Source: Anaerolineales bacterium UBA3940 | Lineage (GTDB): Bacteria > Chloroflexota > Anaerolineae > Aggregatilineales > UBA3940 | Length of the DNA stretch: 8,367 nt | Assembly: GCA_002385675.1 (NCBI GenBank) | Contig: DGDY01000252.1 | Coordinates: 1 to 8,367 of the forward strand | Direction: 5' to 3' | Shown here: positions 1 through 5,578 of the stretch, in pieces | Layout: each line of letters opens with the position of its first letter | How positions within the stretch are numbered: the first letter of the stretch is position 1 | The notes under the pieces: model-generated | Told to the model about the DNA's origin: nothing | The model's database searches: none | What the model saw: the letters and a program-made list of their open reading frames with translations, nothing else | Position numbers and translations under genes: made by a program

Positions 1-506
1 GCCGGGCTCAGGGCACGGGCGAGAGCGTCGAACACGTCCTCGGTGCTGACAATCGTGCCGCCCTGTACCTCGTCCACGGCGACATCGCCATATACGAGTG
101 GGACAAGCCCGTGCTGCAATGCCTGCTCGACGGGTGCAAGCTCCATGCGGATGATCTGGCCGCCCCGGCACACCGCCGAGGCGGAGGGCTGCACGCGGAA
201 CACCGGCACGCCTGTCGCGTGGAAGGCTTCGAGCACAATCGTGTTCAGCCGGGCGGCAACGACCGAGACTTCTGCGAAGCCGCGCCACTCCTCAGGCGTC
301 GAGACGCCCCGGCGCGTGCCGTATGTGGCGGCGGCGGTGTGCCCGAAACTGCCGCTGCCATGCCCCAGAACGAGGCGCAGCGCCGGGTTGGCATCGAGTG
401 CAGTGCGTACTTCGGCGGCAAGCCGGTTGATGACGTCGGTCAGCGCGGTTTCGGTCGCGGACTTGTCCGTAATGAGCGAGCCGCCGAGCTTCAGGAATGT
501 CAGCAT
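1..506 (-). CDS. ipk: Isopentenyl phosphate kinase, C-terminus cut off by window edge
   Basis: The enzyme transfers the ATP gamma-phosphate to isopentenyl phosphate, giving isopentenyl diphosphate (IPP), the last step of the alternative mevalonate pathway; it is a cytosolic member of the amino-acid kinase fold. The first 168 residues are visible and no stop is reached. Seen: the N-terminal LKLGGSLITDK motif (residues 5-15, Lys6 and Lys15 for phosphate binding), then GHGSGSFGH at 48-56, whose final His56 matches the family's catalytic histidine, the residue that separates this family from other amino-acid kinases. Later come LVPLVYGDVAVD and a GGTIVSTED segment, the expected substrate and nucleotide loops. 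The family is about 250 residues long, so roughly a third is missing. The ATG at 506 is preceded by a strong Shine-Dalgarno and lies 19 bases after the mevalonate kinase stop, so the two are surely co-transcribed. Carbamate or glutamate 5-kinase is the alternative, made unlikely by His56. Confidence 0.9.
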   Translation of the reverse strand, partial: MLTFLKLGGSLITDKSATETALTDVINRLAAEVRTALDANPALRLVLGHGSGSFGHTAAATYGTRRGVSTPEEWRGFAEVSVVAARLNTIVLEAFHATGVPVFRVQPSASAVCRGGQIIRMELAPVEQALQHGLVPLVYGDVAVDEVQGGTIVSTEDVFDALARALSP

Positions 507-513
507 GGCAGAG

Positions 514-522
514 CCTCCTCCC
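514..522 (-). promoter_or_regulatory. Strong ribosome binding site of the isopentenyl phosphate kinase gene
   Basis: On the minus strand the sequence GGGAGGAGG stands 7 bases before the ATG at 506. It fixes this start codon and suggests the gene is translated independently of the upstream mevalonate kinase gene rather than by stop-start coupling. Confidence 0.8.
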
Positions 523-525
523 GGC

Positions 526-1455
526 TTACGAGACGGTGGTCTGGATCACGCGCGCGGCGCCCGCCTCGCTCAGCGCCTGCGCGACCCGGTCTGCGTTGGC
601 GGCGCTGACCAGCGCGATCATATTGCCGCCGCCGCCTCCGCCGGAGAGCTTTGCCCCGAGTGCCCCGGCAGCCAGCGCCGCGTCGATCAGCCGCTCCAGC
701 TCCGGCGAGGACACCTCCAAGCGGCGCAGCAGGTCCTGGTTTTGCACCATGAGCGGGCCGAGGCGGGTCGTCTCGCCGCTCTCGATGGCGGCGCGCGCCT
801 CCCGCACAAGCCCGCCAATCTCCTCGAAGATGGCCTCGTAACGCGCCGGTTCGCGCTGCCAGCCCGCCCGCACCGCGCCGACTGTCTCCCGCGTGGGGCT
901 TGGCCTGCCGGTGTCCCCGACGAGCAGGTGGAAGGGGGCCGCCGGAGTAAAGACTTCAGGCTCGTGCCCGCGCACGAAATAGACCGGCTGCCCGTAGCAC
1001 ACGACGGTGTTATCCACGCCGCTTGGCGTGCCGTGATACAGTTTCTCAACCTCGTAGACGAGCGCGGAGAGCTCCGGGGTGGCAAGCGGGGCACGCAGGT
1101 ACTCGGACAGCGCGCACACCAGCGCCGCCGTCACCGCCGCACCGCTCCCCAGACCGCTGGCGATGGGGATGGTGGACTCGATAGCGATCTCGGCGTCCGG
1201 CTCGGGCGCGCCGAGCCTGTCAAGTGTGAGCCGCGCGGCAACTGCGAGCGCGTGGGCCGCCGTCTCGGCGAGCGAGAGCGTCGTGTCGATGTCGAGCGCG
1301 CGGATGATCAGCCCCGCCCCAGCCGGGCCGGGGCTAACGGTTGCCGTCGCTTGCAGGCTGTGCAGCGGCACGGCGAGCGCCGGCTGCCCGTAGACAACCG
1401 CGTGCTCGCCGAACAGGATGATCTTCCCCGGCGCGCTGGCTGATACTGCTGTCAT
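526..1455 (-). CDS. mvk: Mevalonate kinase (GHMP kinase family)
   Basis: Phosphorylates mevalonate to mevalonate 5-phosphate with ATP, in the cytosol. The 309-residue protein is of normal length for the bacterial/archaeal enzymes. Seen: the mevalonate kinase signature PGKIILFGEHAVVYG at residues 9-23 with Lys11; the GHMP phosphate loop IPIASGLGSGAAV around 97-108, where the second Ser of the usual GLGSSA is Gly; HGTPSGVDN at 141-149 with Asp148 as the expected catalytic base; and the C-terminal glycine-rich loop KLSGGGGGGN at 269-278. An in-frame upstream ATG at 1494 would add 13 residues lying inside the ubiA-like gene. I prefer the ATG at 1455 because homologues start just before the PGKI motif and because this ATG overlaps the preceding stop as ATGA. 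No Shine-Dalgarno precedes it, so translation is probably coupled. The other GHMP members (phosphomevalonate kinase, homoserine kinase) do not carry the FGEHAVVYG signature. Confidence 0.93.
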   Translation of the reverse strand: MTAVSASAPGKIILFGEHAVVYGQPALAVPLHSLQATATVSPGPAGAGLIIRALDIDTTLSLAETAAHALAVAARLTLDRLGAPEPDAEIAIESTIPIASGLGSGAAVTAALVCALSEYLRAPLATPELSALVYEVEKLYHGTPSGVDNTVVCYGQPVYFVRGHEPEVFTPAAPFHLLVGDTGRPSPTRETVGAVRAGWQREPARYEAIFEEIGGLVREARAAIESGETTRLGPLMVQNQDLLRRLEVSSPELERLIDAALAAGALGAKLSGGGGGGNMIALVSAANADRVAQALSEAGAARVIQTTVS

Positions 1456-2360
1456 GGCAAAATGTACAGAACGAGTATGACTGCCAGGCCCCACAACAGC
1501 ACCGCCAGTTGGAGCGGACGGTCCTCAAGGAGCACTTCGTCGGGTGCGCTGCCCTCCCCGCGCACGTGGATGAGGTACAGATAGCGGAAGATGCCGTACA
1601 GCACAAAAGGCGTTGTCAGCATCATCGTATGGTTCTCAGGCAGGCCCTCCGCGCTGAAGGTGTAGAGCGCGTAGGTCAGCATGGCCATTGCCGTGACGAT
1701 CAGGATAATTTCGTCGAGGAGCTTGATGTTGTAATGGTCGAGGATGGCCCGCTGATGGTTCTCTCCGCCGTTCAACTGGATAAGCTCCTGCCGCCGCTTG
1801 GTGAAGCCGAGGAACAGCGCCAGCGTCGCGGTAAATACATACAGCCACGGCGAGAAACGCTCTGCGCTGACCAGCACTGTACCCGCCGCCACCCGCAGCA
1901 GGAAGCCTGCGGCGATGGTCATCACGTCGATCACAACCATGTGCTTGAGCCAGAACGAGTACGCAAGCTGGAGGCACAGGTAGCTCAGCACGATCACCGC
2001 AAACCAGGGGTTCAGCAGGTAAGAGAGGGGCAGTGCGATGGCAGCCAGCACGCCTGCCGCCGTGATCGCCACTTCGCGGGATAGTCGCCCTGAGGGCAGC
2101 GGGCGGTAACGCTTGGTCGGGTGGGCGCGGTCCGCCTCAAGATCGACGAGGTCGTTGATCAGGTAGACGGCGCTGGTGATCATGCTGAACAATGCAAAGC
2201 CCGCCAGCGTCGCCAGCAGAGGGCGCGGCTGGATGAGCTTGCCGTCAAACACCAGCGGCACGAAGATAAAGCCGTTCTTGATCCACTGCTTGAGCCGCAT
2301 GCTCTGGATCAATCCGGCGACTTGCGTGGTTACCATGCTTCTAGACTCGGTCCGGTTCAT
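1452..2360 (-). CDS. UbiA-family prenyltransferase, decaprenyl-phosphate phosphoribosyltransferase-like
   Basis: An integral membrane protein of 302 residues with about eight or nine hydrophobic segments. The family moves groups to or from polyprenyl chains. This subgroup resembles mycobacterial DPPR synthase (Rv3806c), which condenses phosphoribosyl diphosphate with a polyprenyl phosphate. Seen: the first Asp motif NDLVDLEAD (69-77) directly followed by RAHPTKRYRPLPSG (78-91); QLAYSFWLKH (131-140); VIDV then GFLLRVAAG (143-160); KRRQEL (188-193); and a C-terminal tail with PDEVLLEDRPLQL. From memory of Rv3806c, these blocks recur there in the same order (for example EADREHPTKRFRP and the EDIALRDRVLQLL tail). 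The gene is first in an operon with two IPP-pathway kinases, which fits an enzyme that consumes polyprenyl phosphate. Start uncertain: ATG 2360 is used, ATG 2336 is possible, and neither has a clear Shine-Dalgarno. A quinone-pathway UbiA is the alternative. Exact substrate unproven. Confidence 0.85.
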   Translation of the reverse strand: MNRTESRSMVTTQVAGLIQSMRLKQWIKNGFIFVPLVFDGKLIQPRPLLATLAGFALFSMITSAVYLINDLVDLEADRAHPTKRYRPLPSGRLSREVAITAAGVLAAIALPLSYLLNPWFAVIVLSYLCLQLAYSFWLKHMVVIDVMTIAAGFLLRVAAGTVLVSAERFSPWLYVFTATLALFLGFTKRRQELIQLNGGENHQRAILDHYNIKLLDEIILIVTAMAMLTYALYTFSAEGLPENHTMMLTTPFVLYGIFRYLYLIHVRGEGSAPDEVLLEDRPLQLAVLLWGLAVILVLYILP

Positions 2361-2370
2361 GCGGTGGATA

Positions 2371-2383
2371 CCTGCCGGGCAGG
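2371..2383 (-). repeat. Short hairpin in the 5' leader of the UbiA-like gene
   Basis: The sequence CCTGCCGGGCAGG has 6-base arms around a single base, so any stem would need to open a slightly larger loop. In the minus-strand mRNA it lies about 10 bases before the proposed ATG at 2360, where a ribosome would bind. The 11-base core (2373-2383) recurs exactly at 2490-2500 on the other side of the promoter. Function unknown. Confidence 0.4.
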
Positions 2384-2411
2384 GTCAACTGGCCAGAGTT
2401 GTACGCTGGCT

Positions 2412-2439
2412 ATTATAGTCTGTGTGGGGGGGCTGTCAA
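2412..2439 (-). promoter_or_regulatory. Consensus sigma70-type promoter of the isoprenoid operon
   Basis: Read on the minus strand, TTGACA (2434-2439) is followed by a 16-base spacer and TATAAT (2412-2417). Both hexamers match the housekeeping consensus exactly. Transcription would begin near 2404-2406, giving a leader of about 45 bases before the ATG at 2360. The position, just upstream of the first gene, supports expression of the UbiA-like, mevalonate kinase and isopentenyl phosphate kinase genes as one unit. Confidence 0.85.
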
Positions 2440-2509
2440 CGCGCGGGGAAGGTGGCCGGGCGTGAATTAGGTGGAAGTCCCACCCGCCATGCCGGGCAGG
2501 TAGGTGTGT

Positions 2510-2644
2510 CCACAGATGACGCAGAAAAAAGGACGATTAAATGAGTTCACTAATGACACGAATGAAACGAGTAAATGAATATTCGTGTAATTCGTGTCAT
2601 TCGTGGGTCGGCTTTCCATCCGTGTAATCTGTGTCATCTGTGGG
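2510..2644. repeat. Nested inverted repeat built from 9-base units
   Basis: The right half contains two runs of three 9-base units: ATTCGTGTA, ATTCGTGTC, ATTCGTGGG at 2581-2607, and ATCCGTGTA, ATCTGTGTC, ATCTGTGGG at 2618-2644, separated by 10 bases. The two 27-base blocks agree at 22 positions. The left half carries their complements in mirror order: CCACAGATGACGCAGA (2510-2525) pairs with 2628-2643 at 15 of 16 positions, and AATGACACGAAT (2552-2563) pairs perfectly with 2590-2601. The whole can fold as one long imperfect palindrome. Similar CACAGATGACACAGATTA-type intergenic palindromes recur in many bacterial genomes, which suggests a dispersed small repeat or MITE-like element. Short reading frames across it (2467-2655) are artefacts. 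Confidence 0.85.
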
Positions 2645-2680
2645 CTCATCTGCATCCATTACCACTCATTGGGGGCGTGA

Positions 2681-3481
2681 ATGGCAGAACGCGAAGGCAA
2701 AATCCGGCTGGATGAGTTGCTGGTGCAGCGCGGGCTGGCGGACGGGATGGATCTCGCGCGGCGGCTCATCATGGCGGGTGAGGTGTTCGTTGACGGGCAG
2801 ATGGTCACGCTGCCGGGCGCGCGCGTGCCGGTGAGTGCGGTGCTGCGACTCCGGGAGAAGCCGCGCTTTGTGAGTCGCGGGGGTGAAAAGCTCGCCGCCG
2901 CGCTGGAGCGCTTCGGCATCGACCTGAACGGGCGCACGTGTGCGGACGTCGGCGCGTCAACCGGGGGCTTCACCGACTGCATGCTGAAGGCGGGCGCGAG
3001 CCGTGTGTACGCCATCGACGTGGGGTACGGGCAGCTTGCATGGGAACTGCGGCAGGATGAGCGGGTAGTTGTGATGGAGCGGATCAACGCGCGCTATCTG
3101 GAGGCGCTGCCCGAGCCGGTGCACTTCGCCAGCATGGACGTGTCGTTTATCTCACTGCGGCACATCCTGCCGAACGTTCGTCGATGGCTGCTGCCGGGCG
3201 GCGAGATCGTCGCACTGGTGAAGCCGCAGTTCGAGGCGGCGCGGGAGGACGTGGGGGAGGGGGGTGTCGTGCGCGACCCTGCCGTACACCGGCAGGTGCT
3301 GGCAGACGCCATCGAGAACGCGCAGATGGCGTTGTTCGCGGTACGTGGGCTGATGGCCTCGCCGGTGCAGGGCCCGGCGGGGAACGTGGAGTTTCTGATG
3401 TGGGCGCAGGCCGCCGAGGGCGTCGCTCCAGGCGCGGATGCAGACGCGATGATCGAGGCGGCGCTTGCCGAAGCGCCCTAG
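2681..3481 (+). CDS. tlyA: TlyA family rRNA (cytidine-2'-O)-methyltransferase
   Basis: Transfers a methyl group from S-adenosylmethionine to the 2'-O of cytidine in ribosomal RNA; family members act on 16S and/or 23S rRNA and influence susceptibility to capreomycin-type drugs. The 266-residue length is typical. Seen: an N-terminal S4 RNA-binding domain (about 7-66, RLDELLVQRGLADG then GEVFVDGQ), the linker motif FVSRGGEKL (63-71), then a FtsJ/RrmJ-like Rossmann domain with the SAM loop ADVGASTGGFTDCML (88-102) and AIDVGYGQL. The expected K-D-K-E catalytic tetrad is present as Lys70, Asp153 (SMDVSF), Lys181 (KPQFE) and Glu237 (GNVEFL). The ATG at 2681 is preceded by GGGGG. The old name haemolysin A is misleading. 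It is the only plus-strand gene here and its stop overlaps that of the convergent lipoprotein gene. Which ribosomal subunit it modifies cannot be told from sequence. Confidence 0.95.
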   Translation: MAEREGKIRLDELLVQRGLADGMDLARRLIMAGEVFVDGQMVTLPGARVPVSAVLRLREKPRFVSRGGEKLAAALERFGIDLNGRTCADVGASTGGFTDCMLKAGASRVYAIDVGYGQLAWELRQDERVVVMERINARYLEALPEPVHFASMDVSFISLRHILPNVRRWLLPGGEIVALVKPQFEAAREDVGEGGVVRDPAVHRQVLADAIENAQMALFAVRGLMASPVQGPAGNVEFLMWAQAAEGVAPGADADAMIEAALAEAP

Positions 3482-4308
3482 CCGGGCTCGTACACCGTCA
3501 GCTCCTCGAACAGGATGCTCACCCCATCGCTCTCGGTATCGACGAACGGGCCGAGGTCGCCTGCCGGCATCTCGCTGACCTGCACGGTATCGATGAGCGA
3601 GCCGTCCACGTACATTGCGAGGGTGTTGTTCTGTGCCAGCAGGGCGATTGTGTGCCGCCCGGTGGTTGCATCGATACCGGCGGGCAGTTCACCGCTGGCG
3701 ATGATCGCGTCGCCACTGGCACTGTAGTCATACAGACGATAGCCGCCGCTGCACGTGAGGGCAAAGGCACGGAAGTTGTCGTTATCGCGGAAGTGGAACA
3801 TCAGCCCGTAGGAACTGGTGCTGGTCGACGGGCATATCTGCGGCTGCACAATCATCTCGGCGTAGAAACTGCTGATGTCGTCCTGCTGGCTATAGACCCA
3901 CATGGCCCAGCTTGGCTCGACCTCGAAGAGCATCCCGCCGTCGGTCGGGGCAGCCCGCCCCTTGACCACGCCGTCATCCGCGCTCGTGACCTCCACCCAG
4001 CGGGTACGGAAGTCGGTCGAATAGACCTCGTCGCCGAACTCCGGGGGCTCGCTGCTCACGGGCGGCCTGTCCTCCGCTTCGCCGGTATCGTCCGTGTCGT
4101 CGGGGGTTTCTGTCGGCTCCTCGTCGCCGGGTTCGTCGTCATCGCTCTCCGGCGTTCCGGCGTTGTCTGGCGGCTCGGTTGCCTCCGGCTCGGCGGTCAG
4201 CCCGTCGGGGGTGTCACCGCCATCATTGCGGAAGGCGGGCAGGTTGCAGGCCAGCGCGGCAGCGGCCAGCGTGATCAGCAGGCACAGCAGGGCTCTCTTC
4301 ATGTTCAT
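3478..4308 (-). CDS. Putative secreted lipoprotein with acidic linker and beta-rich C-terminal domain
   Basis: Function not recognised. The 276-residue product begins with a lipoprotein signal peptide: Lys4-Arg5, a hydrophobic run from 6 to 20, and Cys21 in the context ALAC, the probable lipidated residue (Ala at the -3 site is slightly less usual than Leu). Residues 28-94 form a low-complexity linker rich in Asp, Glu, Pro and Thr, probably a flexible spacer off the membrane. Residues 95-276 look like an all-beta sandwich domain of the LamG/concanavalin type: YGLMFHFRDNDNFRAFAL, GRHTIALLAQNNTLAMYVDG and a final VSILFEELTVYEP strand match that pattern. Cys159 and Cys186 could form a disulfide. 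Such domains often bind sugars, but no catalytic motif is visible. I chose the ATG at 4308 (ATG 4302 also possible); an in-frame ATG at 4458 is rejected because it lies beyond the terminator and promoter. Own promoter upstream; convergent with tlyA. Confidence 0.82.
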   Translation of the reverse strand: MNMKRALLCLLITLAAAALACNLPAFRNDGGDTPDGLTAEPEATEPPDNAGTPESDDDEPGDEEPTETPDDTDDTGEAEDRPPVSSEPPEFGDEVYSTDFRTRWVEVTSADDGVVKGRAAPTDGGMLFEVEPSWAMWVYSQQDDISSFYAEMIVQPQICPSTSTSSYGLMFHFRDNDNFRAFALTCSGGYRLYDYSASGDAIIASGELPAGIDATTGRHTIALLAQNNTLAMYVDGSLIDTVQVSEMPAGDLGPFVDTESDGVSILFEELTVYEPG

Positions 4309-4354
4309 CCGCAGACGCTTCTCCCACTCCCAGAACGACTTTTCTCTCCCGTTT

Positions 4355-4382
4355 AGTGTAGGGGCCGGAAGCGGTTTGTCAA
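4355..4382 (-). promoter_or_regulatory. Sigma70-type promoter of the lipoprotein gene
   Basis: Read on the minus strand, TTGACA (4377-4382) is followed by a 16-base spacer and TACACT (4355-4360), a 4-of-6 match to TATAAT that keeps the key first, second and last bases. Transcription would start near 4348, about 40 bases before the ATG at 4308. It sits just after the terminator of the upstream threonine operon, so the lipoprotein gene is a separate unit. The -35 element and spacer length equal those of the promoter at 2412-2439. Confidence 0.7.
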
Positions 4383-4411
4383 GGCATCCGGCAACGTCCT
4401 CGTAGCAGGCC

Positions 4412-4455
4412 GGAAGAGGAAGAAAAACCACCGGCAGCAAAGGGGCTACCGGTGG
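4412..4455 (-). terminator. Rho-independent terminator of the threonine operon
   Basis: On the minus strand a GC-rich stem CCACCGG / CCGGTGG (4449-4455 with 4428-4434) encloses a 14-base loop that can pair further through AGC/GCT. It is followed at once by TTTTTCTTCCTCTTCC (4412-4427). It begins 42 bases after the asd stop codon, the expected place for the end of the thrC-thrB-aspartate kinase-asd transcript. Confidence 0.9.
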
Positions 4456-4497
4456 CATGGTAAATGTCGATGGAGAAGGCGCGTGTGCGGGCTCTGG

Positions 4498-5553
4498 CTA
4501 GATATACCCCTCCGCCACGAGCCATTCGGCGTTGAGGATCGCGCCGCCTGCCGCGCCGCGGATCGTGTTGTGTGCCAGTGACACGAGCTTCACGTCAAAC
4601 ACGGGGCAGGGCTGCACGCGCCCGACGGTGACGGCCATCCCGCGCCCGGCGTCGCGGTCCCGGCGGGGCTGGGGGCGATCCGGCTCGTCGCGCAGGATGA
4701 GCGCCTGCGGCGGTGCACTCGGCAGCCCAGCGACCTCCTCCGGTGGATGCCAGTGCCGCAGCGCCTCCTTCACCGTGTCGATGTCCGCGTGTTTAATCAG
4801 CCCGGCGGATAGCGCACCCAAATGCCCGTCCATCACCGGGACGCGATGTACCTGTGCGCTGACGACAACCTCGGCAGGAGTGACATGCCCGTTGGTGAGC
4901 GTGCCGAGCAGCTTGCGCGACTCGGTTTCGATCTTCTCCTCCTCGCCGCCAATGTAGGGCACGATGTTGTCGAGGATGTCGAACGATGACACGCCGGGGT
5001 AGCCTGCGCCGCTGATGGCCTGCATGGTCACGGTGTGGACCTGCCTCAGCCCGAAGGCGTCCTGCAGGGCTTTCATCGGGAAGATGATGGATGTGGTGGC
5101 GCAGTTCGGGCAGGTGACGATCAGGCCATCCCAGCCGCGCCGCTCGCGCTGCACGTCGATCAGACGGACGTGCTCCGGGTTGATCTCCGGGATGAGCAGC
5201 GGCACGTCCTCTTCCATACGGTAGGCGGAAGCGTTTGAGCAGACCGCATACCCGGCGGCGGCGAGCACCGGCTCGACCTCACGGGCGATCGCGGTCGGCA
5301 GCGCGGAAAACACCAGCTTAACGCCTCTGAGCGCCTCCGGCGTCGTCGGCTGGACGATCAGATCGCGGACGGTTGCCGGTATCTCGCCGGGGACAACCCA
5401 GTTGACCGCCTCGCCGTAGCGCCGCCCGACCGTGCGCTCGGAGCCGGTGACGACCGTGACCTCGAACCAGGGGTGGTCCTCAAGCAGGCTGACAAACCGC
5501 TGGCCGACCGCGCCCGTTGCGGCGAGAACCGCGACAGGTTGCTTCTGTGTCAT
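4498..5553 (-). CDS. asd: Aspartate-semialdehyde dehydrogenase
   Basis: Reduces 4-phospho-L-aspartate with NADPH to L-aspartate 4-semialdehyde, the branch point to threonine, methionine and lysine; cytosolic. The 351-residue protein is the archaeal/fungal-like type. Seen: an N-terminal Rossmann motif AVLAATGAVGQRF (8-20), the active-site CPNCATT block with Cys151 as the nucleophile (Ala follows where many members have Ser), ISGAGYPG (180-187), the VHRVPVMDGH block with Arg237 and catalytic His244, and a C-terminal RGAAGGAILNAE dimer/NADP segment. The ATG at 5553 lies 8 bases after a GAGGGGG Shine-Dalgarno and 25 bases after the aspartate kinase stop. It is the last gene before the terminator, in an operon with aspartate kinase, the enzyme that makes its substrate. 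Confidence is high; no sign of a frameshift. Confidence 0.95.
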   Translation of the reverse strand: MTQKQPVAVLAATGAVGQRFVSLLEDHPWFEVTVVTGSERTVGRRYGEAVNWVVPGEIPATVRDLIVQPTTPEALRGVKLVFSALPTAIAREVEPVLAAAGYAVCSNASAYRMEEDVPLLIPEINPEHVRLIDVQRERRGWDGLIVTCPNCATTSIIFPMKALQDAFGLRQVHTVTMQAISGAGYPGVSSFDILDNIVPYIGGEEEKIETESRKLLGTLTNGHVTPAEVVVSAQVHRVPVMDGHLGALSAGLIKHADIDTVKEALRHWHPPEEVAGLPSAPPQALILRDEPDRPQPRRDRDAGRGMAVTVGRVQPCPVFDVKLVSLAHNTIRGAAGGAILNAEWLVAEGYI

Positions 5554-5578
5554 GACTACTACCCCCTCAACGCTTAAA

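Larger units (their letters stand above)
2361..2680. other. Divergent intergenic region between the isoprenoid operon and tlyA
   Basis: This 320-base stretch separates two divergently transcribed units. From left to right it holds the 5' leader of the UbiA-like gene with a short hairpin, a near-consensus minus-strand promoter, about 70 bases with no recognised content apart from an 11-base direct repeat at its right end, a 135-base nested inverted repeat, and a GGGGG ribosome-binding site 5 bases before tlyA. It is visibly more AT-rich within the repeat than in the surrounding genes. I see no convincing plus-strand promoter for tlyA, no tRNA and no credible gene. Confidence 0.75.

Noticed and set aside
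43..1443. A 466-codon plus-strand open frame opposite the two isoprenoid kinase genes
   Set aside because: It is antisense to well-supported kinase genes, has no recognisable domain and is rich in Arg, Gly and Ala as expected for a shadow frame in GC-rich DNA.
2510..2644. A CRISPR array, because of the regularly repeated short units
   Set aside because: The units are 9 bases long, contiguous within each triplet and arranged as a palindrome. There are no unique spacers and no cas genes.
2510..2644. A Rho-independent terminator for one of the flanking genes
   Set aside because: Both flanking genes point away from this region, the stem is not especially GC-rich, and no U-run follows it in either direction.
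2467..2655. A 62-codon minus-strand open frame in the intergenic region
   Set aside because: Its protein (MTQITRM and TNDTNYTN patterns) is merely the translation of the 9-base repeat units; such repeats often give spurious small proteins.
3184..4356. A 390-codon plus-strand open frame overlapping the end of tlyA and the lipoprotein gene
   Set aside because: It begins inside tlyA in another frame and runs antisense through the lipoprotein gene and its promoter. No domain is visible.
4309..4458. A longer lipoprotein gene starting at the ATG at 4458
   Set aside because: The extension would put 50 non-signal-like residues before the signal peptide and would run through the terminator and the TTGACA/TACACT promoter.
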